Below are positions 7,152 to 13,743 of a stretch of 48,093 nt of DNA, one piece after another. Position 1 is the first letter of the stretch. Each line of letters starts with the position of its first letter. Location of the stretch: NCBI GenBank assembly GCA_035493895.1, contig DATJHM010000085.1:1-48093 (forward strand). The letters run 5' to 3'. Made by a program: the position numbers and the translations under genes. The notes under the pieces are model-generated. The model did not search any database. It saw only the letters and a program-made list of their open reading frames with translations, and was not told the origin of the DNA. The stretch is from DATJHM01 sp035493895. Its GTDB lineage: Bacteria; Chloroflexota; Ktedonobacteria; Ktedonobacterales; Ktedonobacteraceae.

Positions 7152-8750
7152 TCAATTGAGTTGATATTCCGGTGATGTCAATAACAGGTAGAGTGCGCCA
7201 CGCACACGGCTCAAAGGATAGCTCTTGTCGCTCGTCAGTGTGATGGACCCGCCAGTTTTGCTGCTATCGGGGGCCGTGAAGTAGTCAAGAAATTGTGTTC
7301 GTCTGTTCTGTTCGAGGACGCCGTCCAGAAGAAGGGACGAGAAGTAATCGATAAAATGTTCGGGCGTGTCGATGGCGTTGGCATTTACGGTCGCCTGGAT
7401 GTCCAGGGCCTGAGTCGTTCCGGTCTGTTTGCCTCTCTCGCCGACCAGCAAGGAGTCGATGTAGTTGAGGCGCGTCATCCAGGTGCCGCTGTTCAGCCAG
7501 AGAGCGCTCACTTTGTCGCCGGGCCAGCCAGCGACATTGGGGGGCGCAAAGAGCGTCTGGCCCATAAGCGTCGCCATCGCAGGCAGGCTAGCCCCGTCTC
7601 CCTGCATGTTCAAGGCGCGGTACGCTCCCACAATGTATTCGGCTGGAGATTTCAGGCGGCTGCGATATGCTTTGGGCGAGGAGAATTGGGGAGAGAGCAG
7701 CAGCGTGCGCATTACTTCGCCCATATTATGATTGCTTTTGGCATAGGTTTCCACCAGCGGCGTGAGGTCGTCTTTGCTCGGATTTTCGTAGGCAAAGAAG
7801 GTGAAGAGCTTGTGGCAGAGGGACCACGAGGTTGCCGGATGATTGGCGAGAATGCGTATCACGTCCCGATAGTCAAAGTTGCCAGTCTGACCCAGCAGAT
7901 GCTTGATCTCGGTATTGTGAGTCTGAGGATGGTAGAGCGCTTTTGTGCTCTCGGCTGCGACATGCCAGCCTGTGAGCGCGAGGGCGGCTTCGTGGACATC
8001 CTCCTGTGTATAGTTTCCCAGTCCCAGCGTGAAGAGTTCCATTAATTCGCGGGCATAGTTTTCGTTTGGCAGCGTTTTCTTGCTGGTGTTTAGATCAAGG
8101 AAGATCAACATTGCCGGATCGCTGGTAATGCCCAGCAGGATGTTATCAAAGGTATCGAAAGCGTGAGCGCGCAAGAATTGGTTTTGCACAATCATGCGTC
8201 TGGCCACTTTTGCCCCACCAACTTTGTGGAAACTGCTGGTGAGGACGCCATGCCAGAAGAGGGTCATTTTCTCCAGCAGGGGACGTTGCGTCCAGGCCAT
8301 GCGCAACAGCCACCATTGCTGCTGTGTGGTGGGGGTATCGAGATTCAGCTTGAGCGCGTTGAGCCGGTTCTCCATGGTAGTGTCGGGAACCTGCTGATAG
8401 TTGATGAGCCGATCCACGGCCTTGCTGAAGTCATAGGTGGCGTAGGTTGCCAGATCGCCAGGAGCCATGCCAAAGCCAGCTCTGCGCATCAAGTGTCCCA
8501 TCTGAGCCGTGTTGGCGGCGGCTCCGTGAGATGATTCCCATTTTTCTAGCGCCGCGCCGCCCACGACTACGGCTCCTGCTCCCACAATTCCCAGCGTGGC
8601 AATACCGGCCAGTTTGCGGCGCGACATGCGTGGCGCGCGACGCTGGGAACCTCCACTCTTTGGTGCAGCCGTGTCCCCTGCCTCACTGGCTTGCTTCTGG
8701 TTGCTTTCTGCCTCGTTCCAGGTAACGGTTGGCTGCTCATGCAGATCCAT
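7152..8750 (-). CDS. DUF1800 family exported protein
   Basis: The start is set at ATG 8750, eight nucleotides after AGAGG; a GTG three codons upstream is an alternative. The 532-residue protein has a cytoplasmic tail, an RRAPRMSRRK stretch and a hydrophobic helix (about 48-67, LAGIATLGIVGAGAVVVGG), resembling a long Tat-type signal or anchor. Diagnostic DUF1800 motifs follow: HLMRRAGFG, LFWHGVLTSSF, NENYARELMELFTLG, ALTGW, RLKSPAEYIVGAYRAL and NVAGWPG. The biochemical role of the family is not established. It sits between the Cas8c-C-like gene (63-72 bp upstream) and DUF1501 (68 bp downstream), all on the minus strand, so one transcript is likely. Confidence 0.9.
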   Translation of the reverse strand: MDLHEQPTVTWNEAESNQKQASEAGDTAAPKSGGSQRRAPRMSRRKLAGIATLGIVGAGAVVVGGAALEKWESSHGAAANTAQMGHLMRRAGFGMAPGDLATYATYDFSKAVDRLINYQQVPDTTMENRLNALKLNLDTPTTQQQWWLLRMAWTQRPLLEKMTLFWHGVLTSSFHKVGGAKVARRMIVQNQFLRAHAFDTFDNILLGITSDPAMLIFLDLNTSKKTLPNENYARELMELFTLGLGNYTQEDVHEAALALTGWHVAAESTKALYHPQTHNTEIKHLLGQTGNFDYRDVIRILANHPATSWSLCHKLFTFFAYENPSKDDLTPLVETYAKSNHNMGEVMRTLLLSPQFSSPKAYRSRLKSPAEYIVGAYRALNMQGDGASLPAMATLMGQTLFAPPNVAGWPGDKVSALWLNSGTWMTRLNYIDSLLVGERGKQTGTTQALDIQATVNANAIDTPEHFIDYFSSLLLDGVLEQNRRTQFLDYFTAPDSSKTGGSITLTSDKSYPLSRVRGALYLLLTSPEYQLN

Positions 8751-8822
8751 ATCTATCACCTCTCAGGATAACTGGTTGTATCGTGCCAGATACGTGAACA
8801 CCGAAAACGTGCGAAGCGTTGT

Positions 8823-9305
8823 TTATTGTCCCTCGTCGCCCTGTGCTGGTTGCTCGGGCGGGGGCCCCTCGAGTGAGCGTGTACGCTCACTGCGCAGCAG
8901 GGAACGTATGAATGATCCGCCACCGCTTTGCTTGATCCACTCTTTGAGGGATGGGTCCAGGCGAAATTCGTAGCGTTCGGTGAGCTCCTGTTCCTCATCA
9001 TCGCGCTCTTCTTCCTGAAGGGGGGCGAGATAGCCGGATCGCTCATGAATATAGCCAAGTGCGAACGCACCCTGCTCTCGCCGGTTGAGTGGCCCATCGA
9101 AGGCGTCCAGTGGGAGTTGTTTCATGAGAGGGAGCAAAGCCTTCTCTTTGCCTGCCCCGATCAAGATTGCAAGTGCCTTTGGGAATACCTGTGGTGGAAC
9201 CGTCGAAGCCTGATGATACAGTTGCTCCGGTGATTGCTCCAGCACTTCTTGCGCAGCAAGCAGAGCAAACAGGCGTCCTAAGAAGTATCCACGAACCTGT
9301 GGCAT
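8823..9305 (-). CDS. stand-alone protein resembling the C-terminal part of Cas8c/Csd1 (Cas11c-like)
   Basis: A 160-residue protein. Residues 5-95 resemble the C-terminal end of type I-C Cas8c/Csd1, recalled from family knowledge: a GYFLGRLFALL start (usual LGRLFAVLE), then an ASTVPPQVFPKAL segment (usual ASATP..VFP.LL), and REQGAFALGYIHER (usual EEQG.FALGYYHQR). In type I-C systems this region is also made separately from an internal start and acts as the small subunit Cas11c. Residues 96-160 are an acidic then basic, Pro/Glu-rich tail not usual for the family. It has its own start with ribosome site AAAAGGGG and a good promoter, so it is not simply a truncated cas8c. No other cas gene or array is in the window. 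It appears to be the first gene of an operon with DUF1800 and DUF1501. Confidence 0.6.
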   Translation of the reverse strand: MPQVRGYFLGRLFALLAAQEVLEQSPEQLYHQASTVPPQVFPKALAILIGAGKEKALLPLMKQLPLDAFDGPLNRREQGAFALGYIHERSGYLAPLQEEERDDEEQELTERYEFRLDPSLKEWIKQSGGGSFIRSLLRSERTRSLEGPPPEQPAQGDEGQ

Positions 9306-9318
9306 TGCTGTGCCCCTT

Positions 9319-9373
9319 TTCTATGTACGGATTCTATGTACGGAATTATACGCATATTTGTACGGAAAAGCAA
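9319..9373 (-). promoter_or_regulatory. promoter of the Cas8c-C-like/DUF1800/DUF1501 operon with direct-repeat operator candidates
   Basis: On the minus strand, TTGCTT (9373-9368), a 17-bp spacer and TATAAT (9350-9345) make a near-consensus promoter about 40 bp before the start codon. Read on the plus strand, a 13-bp sequence TTCTATGTACGGA occurs twice in tandem (9319-9331 and 9332-9344), just downstream of the -10. A third, looser copy (TATTTGTACGGA, 9355-9366) lies inside the spacer. Repeats placed over and after the promoter fit a repressor site. Confidence 0.65.
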
Positions 9374-9446
9374 GCAATTTGGAGAAAGAGAGAAAAAAAT
9401 CCGTTGTGGTGAAATTTCTGAAGAATTTTTGCGAGAATGAATTTGC

Positions 9447-9580
9447 ACGCGGATTGGCATGAAGCGCGCTCCCTACCTCAGCCTTTCTTCGAGGGGTGGG
9501 GACCACATGCATCCCTTGCCAAACGAGACCCGGTCCGCAAAACACAACAGGTAGGGAGCGCGCTTCATGCCAATCCGCGT
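9447..9580. repeat. inverted REP pair (REPIN-like)
   Basis: The 32 bases at 9447-9478 are the exact reverse complement of 9549-9580 (ends ACGCGGATTGGC.. and ..GCCAATCCGCGT). The arms carry the family words GGTAGGGA, GCTTCATG and CCGCGT seen in the other REP copies of this window. The 70-bp centre has no ORF. The tail CCCCCTCCGG after the second arm also matches the family. Confidence 0.85.
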
Positions 9581-9625
9581 CCCCCTCCGGATGGCAATCC
9601 GCGCGCCTTCGCCTCGATCCTCGGC

Positions 9626-9782
9626 GGAGGATGTGTATAGAGGTGCAGAATATGCGAGTCGAGGCCCATAGAGATTGCTGTTACCAGCGGTGATCGTCTC
9701 AACCTGATTAGTGGCTCAAGTGGTTGAGGAAAAGAGCCGGGGTAGCGTAATAAATACGTTCTCCCGGCTCTTCTGGCTTCGT
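9626..9782 (+). ncRNA. candidate structured RNA element, copy 2 of the 155-nt direct repeat
   Basis: Second copy of the element at 5568-5722, in the same orientation on the other side of the Cas8c-C-like/DUF1800/DUF1501 operon. Here the last hairpin is perfect at its base (AAGAGCCGGG/CCCGGCTCTT). The inner arm has GTAGCGTA, still able to pair by G-U with TACGTTCT. It ends 7 bp before the stop of the small minus-strand ORF at 9790. Confidence 0.55.
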
Positions 9783-9789
9783 CTTAGCT

Positions 9790-9993
9790 TTATGATGTCA
9801 CAATAATAGGTCCTGCAATCCCGGCATCAATTGCTCCTTCCGCTCCAATTTCATAGTTTTTAGCCGCAATGCCCTGTACCTGGAAAGTGTAGGTAAAGGA
9901 GCCATTTGCATCGGTTGTCACTGTACCAATATATGTTGGTTCAATATAGGAAGATTCTGTATCTCCCATTGGTCCGCTTGCCCCGCGATTCAT
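9790..9993 (-). pseudogene. remnant of an Ig-like/adhesin-type surface protein
   Basis: A 67-residue ORF with VTTDANGSFTYTFQV, the pattern of bacterial Ig-like surface repeats (VTTDASGNFT..F.V), ending ...AGPIIVTS. An in-frame TAA lies one codon upstream of the ATG, and no signal peptide is present, so it looks like the C-terminal end of a lost secreted protein rather than a complete gene. It may also be a small genuine ORF. Confidence 0.35.
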
Positions 9994-10307
9994 CCCTTAT
10001 GCGTAATCTGACGCTTATGGTCTACTTTGCTATCGCTTGCCTCGGAGAAATGAACGCAGGTAATTTGCGTATATTAATGCGTATATCTATACTCCTTCAA
10101 CTAACGTTAGTCGTAAAGAAAGGATGCAGTCGATAATAGGGGATGAATTGGCATGTGATATCAGAGGGAGAAAGTGCGTTGCCAACATACAGTGCTTGCC
10201 CATCTTCTATCTATATCTTCCTGGATGAAGGTTGACCTCAGCAACTCTTTCATGAGACAATCTCCTTCCAGGAACATCCTGAAAGAAGATACATCATACG
10301 AGGAATC
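9994..10307. other. leader region of the diaminopimelate decarboxylase gene
   Basis: About 310 bp without a gene. Near the start codon three short segments can pair in two exclusive ways: TCCTGGATGAAGG (10219-10231) with CCTTCCAGGA (10264-10273), or that second segment with TCCTG (10277-10281). This resembles a simple attenuator but has no clear T-tract. I see no lysine riboswitch signature. GAGGAATC before the ATG is the ribosome site. Confidence 0.35.
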
Positions 10308-11639
10308 ATGAACAGCCAACAATTACAGCCGTTTCTCCCCGATAGCGCCGACTTTTCCACGGCGGGAGAATTATTTCTAGCCAATCACTCAGTAGCGGCA
10401 CTGGCACGCGACTATGGCACGCCGCTCTACATCTACGATCGCGCCACCATCGAGCGCGCCTGCCAGATATATACCCGCGCCTTTCGTGAGCTCTACACGG
10501 CCTCCGAGAGTCTGGTGCTTTATGCGGCTAAAGCGTACCTCGCGCCTCTGCTGGCGCGTCTGGTCGCAGAGCAGGGGATGGGATTGGATGTGGTTTCGGG
10601 GGGAGAACTGCTGCTGGCGCAACGCGCGGATTTCCCGATGCAACATATTTCGTTTCATGGCAATAACAAGTCCGAGGATGAGTTGCGCCTGGCTTTGCGC
10701 GCCGGGGTAGGCCGTATCGTGCTCGACAACTGGAGCGAGCTGGCATGCCTGACGCGTCTGGCACGCGAGAGTGGCACCAGGCCGGGTGTGCTGGTGCGTG
10801 TTGCGCCGGAGGTTGAGACGGAGACGCACCGCTATCTGCAAACCGGCCATGCCTCCTCCAAATTCGGTTTTCACCTGGGCCACGGCGAGGCGAAGGCCGC
10901 TGTGCTGCGTATCCTCCAGGAGGATCAGCTCGATCTGCTGGGCCTGCACGCGCATAGCGGTACCATGCTGCGTGAAACGCGGCCATACGCTGAAACGCTG
11001 GAACGCTTGCTGGCCCTGGCTGCGGAAATCTATCGCGAGAACGGTTGGTGGCCGCGTGAGATCAGTCCCGGCGGCGGTTGGGCCATCGATACCCCCGGAG
11101 AAACTGCTACACCCGGTATCGACATATTGGCGCGAACGTTGCAGGCGAGCATGTTGCGCGGCGTTGCGGCAGCCGGTGCGGATCTCGCAGCCCCACGTCT
11201 GATTATCGAGCCAGGACGCTCAATCGTCGCACGCGCTGGCGTGGCTATCTACCGCGTGGGTGCGCGTAAGCCAACCCCCGGAGGCGTCACCTATCTGTTC
11301 GTTGATGGCGGTATGGCCGATAATATCCGGCCCGCACTCTATGGCGCACGCTACACTGCTTTTCCCGTTGAACGCGCTCTGGAAGCAGCGACAGAGACCG
11401 TTTGTATCTCCGGACGCTACTGCGAATCGGGTGATATCCTGATTCAAGAGGTCCAGCTTCCATTGCTGGGCGACGGAGAACTGCTGGCCTTGCCCACGTC
11501 CGGCGCATATTGTTTGCCGATGGCCAGCAATTACAACCTTGTGCCTCGTCCCGCTGCTCTGCTGGTTTCAGATGACGCAGTAGAGGTTATGGAACGCCGG
11601 GAAACGTATGAGGATCTTCTCCTGCGCTACAAATTTTGA
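10308..11639 (+). CDS. lysA: diaminopimelate decarboxylase
   Basis: A 443-residue fold-type III PLP enzyme that converts meso-diaminopimelate to L-lysine and CO2, the last step of lysine synthesis in the cytoplasm. The PLP lysine is in LVLYAAKAYLAP (K75). Next come MGLDVVSGGEL, the FHGNNKS motif, KFGFHLGHGEA, LLGLHAHSGTM, the phosphate-binding SPGGGWAI, the EPGRSIVA motif and the substrate-side Cys in ISGRYCESGDIL. Length and motif order are normal for LysA. It is monocistronic: the downstream HtrA gene is convergent, with a hairpin cluster between. Confidence 0.93.
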   Translation: MNSQQLQPFLPDSADFSTAGELFLANHSVAALARDYGTPLYIYDRATIERACQIYTRAFRELYTASESLVLYAAKAYLAPLLARLVAEQGMGLDVVSGGELLLAQRADFPMQHISFHGNNKSEDELRLALRAGVGRIVLDNWSELACLTRLARESGTRPGVLVRVAPEVETETHRYLQTGHASSKFGFHLGHGEAKAAVLRILQEDQLDLLGLHAHSGTMLRETRPYAETLERLLALAAEIYRENGWWPREISPGGGWAIDTPGETATPGIDILARTLQASMLRGVAAAGADLAAPRLIIEPGRSIVARAGVAIYRVGARKPTPGGVTYLFVDGGMADNIRPALYGARYTAFPVERALEAATETVCISGRYCESGDILIQEVQLPLLGDGELLALPTSGAYCLPMASNYNLVPRPAALLVSDDAVEVMERRETYEDLLLRYKF

Positions 11640-11689
11640 CTGCTATTCCACTGGCTACGCATTTCCGTCAAAGACCCCAAAATACAAAG

Positions 11690-11735
11690 ATCCCCCCGAA
11701 AACTGGGGGGATTCGGGTCGGGTGAATCCCCGACC
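11690..11735. terminator. cluster of three overlapping GC-rich hairpins between convergent genes
   Basis: Three stems share bases and exclude each other: ATCCCCCC/GGGGGGAT (11690-11712), GGGGATTC/GAATCCCC (11707-11731) and GGTCGGG/CCCGACC (11716-11735). They lie between lysA (ends 11639) and the protease gene (ends 11752 on the minus strand). Transcript termination for either gene is likely, but T-tracts are poor. Confidence 0.55.
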
Positions 11736-11751
11736 ACATTGCTCTTCTCTA

Positions 11752-12768
11752 TTATCCCGCCTGCTGAAGAATCTGCGCCACCGCTGTCTTCACCTGATTC
11801 GAGGGGATCGCAAAGCCAACGCCGGATGCAGGCGTATTCAACTCGCTATCCACCGCCGTCAGGGTAGGAATACCAATCAGCTCCCCTTGCAGGTTCACAA
11901 GCGCACCCCCACTATTGCCAGGATTGATTGGCGCATCTGTCTGGATGGCATTTTTAATCGTCACGTGCGTCGGCTCGGTCACGCTGCGATTCAGCGCGCT
12001 GATGATGCCATTGGTCGCCGTCTCCGTAATCCCGAGTGGATTTCCTACGGCCAGAACCTCCTGACCCACCGTCAGTTTACTGGAATCGCCAATCGTTGCT
12101 ACTGCCATGTGCGCAAATGGTTGAATGTGTACGACTGCCAGATCATTGCCTGGATCGGTCCCAACGACTTGCGCTGTTTCCGTCTTGCCATCATTCAAAA
12201 CAGCTTGAATGCTTTGCCCACCGCTGACTACGTGGTTATTCGTAATAATATCGCCGTTACTATTGATAATCACTCCCGAACCCAACTGCCCGCCCTGCGC
12301 TGTTGTGACATCGAGCTGGACGACGGATGGCTCGATCTTCGCGATGGCCGCCTCCTGCTGCGTCTGAAGTGTCGTCGCATTGGTGGCTGAGCCCGAAGTG
12401 GCCGCCGCTATCGTGCCTGTTCCTCCACCATCGTTAGCGAATACCCAGCCTGCGAACAGACCGATGCCAAAAACAATGAGCAGCACGAGCGTCAGGACAA
12501 AGATCATGCCCGTACGCAGGCGGCGCGACTTTTTCCTGGGCGGCATGGGTGGCTGTGGTACTGTATATGGATAGCCGGGCGCTTGCACCGCTCCCTGTTG
12601 GTAGGTAGGAGCCTGAGGCGTATAGACTGGCGTTTGCGATGTATATTGTTGCTGCCCGGCCGCTGTCGCAGACGCTGGACGCTCTAAGACGGCCGTGGTT
12701 CGTGCGTGTATCTGTTCTTGTGGTTGCTCTCCATAAGATGAATGCGATGGATCTTGATTTTGAAACAT
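11752..12768 (-). CDS. membrane-anchored trypsin-like serine protease (HtrA/Deg type, no PDZ)
   Basis: A 338-residue protein. Residues 1-80 are Gln/Pro/Tyr-rich and cytoplasmic, followed by a basic KKSRRLR and one helix (about 88-110). The outside part is a chymotrypsin-fold protease with a complete triad: H179 in ITNNHV, D209 in GNDLAVV and S286 in NPGNSGGAL. The protein ends about 50 residues after the Ser with no PDZ domain, which is short for DegP/HtrA but common for Deg-like proteases of Gram-positives and Chloroflexota. The likely role is quality control of proteins at the outer face of the membrane. An inverted repeat ATGTAA-N5-TTACAT (12992-13008) lies in the upstream region. Confidence 0.88.
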   Translation of the reverse strand: MFQNQDPSHSSYGEQPQEQIHARTTAVLERPASATAAGQQQYTSQTPVYTPQAPTYQQGAVQAPGYPYTVPQPPMPPRKKSRRLRTGMIFVLTLVLLIVFGIGLFAGWVFANDGGGTGTIAAATSGSATNATTLQTQQEAAIAKIEPSVVQLDVTTAQGGQLGSGVIINSNGDIITNNHVVSGGQSIQAVLNDGKTETAQVVGTDPGNDLAVVHIQPFAHMAVATIGDSSKLTVGQEVLAVGNPLGITETATNGIISALNRSVTEPTHVTIKNAIQTDAPINPGNSGGALVNLQGELIGIPTLTAVDSELNTPASGVGFAIPSNQVKTAVAQILQQAG

Positions 12769-13144
12769 AATGATTTCCCTTGATTATAGCCCTGGTCTAT
12801 GATTCCGTGCTACATATCTCTACGCAACTTCTCCTGGAAGGAGGATAAGGAGAAGGCTCCGCTTCCTTCCATTTACAAGTATTCATGCGATTGCAAAAAA
12901 ATTACGAGATGAAGTTACGATCTTTTTACTGTTATTGTATTTACAGAATAGCCTGCGATTATCAAGAAATATCTATGCAATTGTAAAATGAATGTAAGGA
13001 TATTACATCTCTTTTTGCTGACATTTTTACGATGGGGATATGACGCAAGAGGGCGGTGGTCTGGTGCTGGCAAAAGGCTTGCGCAGTGCGGATTTCTGTG
13101 GTGGATGTGTGAGAAATGCCTGGTTATAGGGCTCTGATACGCGT
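12769..13144. other. AT-rich intergenic region upstream of the protease gene
   Basis: About 375 bp. The protease gene is read away from it, so it should hold its promoter. A perfect 6-bp inverted repeat ATGTAA-GGATA-TTACAT occurs at 12992-13008. A minus-strand ORF (13027-13275) overlaps the HNH gene in another frame and looks like a shadow. Confidence 0.4.
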
Positions 13145-13567
13145 TTACGGCGTTTGGGATGGAGTTCTTCCTCGTGCCAGCAATGTTTGCACACGATGCG
13201 ACGTGCTGTTTTTGTGCTTACCTGGGATGCAGCTATAGCAGGCCGGAACACAATTCTCCGCCGTGGTTCCTCCACGTGGCAATGGGACCAGATGGCTCAT
13301 AATCTCGAATGACCTCGATTGACAGTAGGCGCAGTTCCAGTCGAATTGTTCTAGAATCATCAGCCAATCCGTCAGTGTCAGCGTCGCCTGAGCCTCCAGC
13401 GTACGGGCGCGTTGAAGTTGTCCTTTCACCCGATCCATTTCACGAATGATAAGCAGATAATTCTCCTCGCTTCCTGCAAGCTCCCGTACTTTTTCTACCC
13501 GTATGTACTTTCGTGTCTCCGCCCATTGCGCAATACGAAATAAAGCCTGTCTGTCTTCTGATATCAC
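13145..13567 (-). CDS. HNH endonuclease domain protein
   Basis: A 140-residue protein read from a GTG start after AGAAGGTAATAG. Residues 75-120 carry the HNH/zinc signature: WNCAYC (C79, C82), SHLVPLPRGGTT (H92), ENCVPACYSC (N105, C110, C113). The N-terminal half is helical and charged. HNH proteins of this small type are metal-dependent nucleases or nickases; a specific target cannot be read here. The residue after the last Cys pair is Ile where Asn is usual, and the tail (SHRVQTLLARGRTPSQTP) is short, so partial decay is possible. It is separated from the ammonium transporter gene upstream by a strong hairpin. Confidence 0.7.
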   Translation of the reverse strand: MISEDRQALFRIAQWAETRKYIRVEKVRELAGSEENYLLIIREMDRVKGQLQRARTLEAQATLTLTDWLMILEQFDWNCAYCQSRSFEIMSHLVPLPRGGTTAENCVPACYSCIPGKHKNSTSHRVQTLLARGRTPSQTP

Positions 13568-13654
13568 GGTGCTATTACCTTCTGCATAGAATGATCTGAA
13601 AAAATTATCGCCAGTTCAGTTTGTGAAACATTGTCAGATTGCTGTGAAAAGCGG

Positions 13655-13701
13655 TAAAGGGCACACCGTCGTGCTTTTTGGAAGCACATCGGCATGCCCT
13701 T
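13655..13701. terminator. long bidirectional-type hairpin
   Basis: AAAGGGCA...CCG..GTGCTT pairs with AAGCAC..CGG..TGCCCTTT, followed on the plus strand by CTTTTTATG. It lies between the stop of the ammonium transporter gene (13744) and the start of the HNH gene (13567), both on the minus strand, so it probably ends the transporter transcript. Confidence 0.75.
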
Positions 13702-13743
13702 TCTTTTTATGTGAAGTACACACGCACTTCAATGTTGTGTCGT

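Noticed and set aside
8823..9305. A degraded type I-C CRISPR locus
   Set aside because: There is no array, cas5, cas7 or cas3 sequence nearby, and the gene has an intact start and promoter, so remnant status is not supported by the window.
13027..13275. Minus-strand ORF overlapping the HNH gene, possibly a frameshifted continuation
   Set aside because: It has no start or domain of its own, and the HNH frame reads through the full motif set to its own stop.
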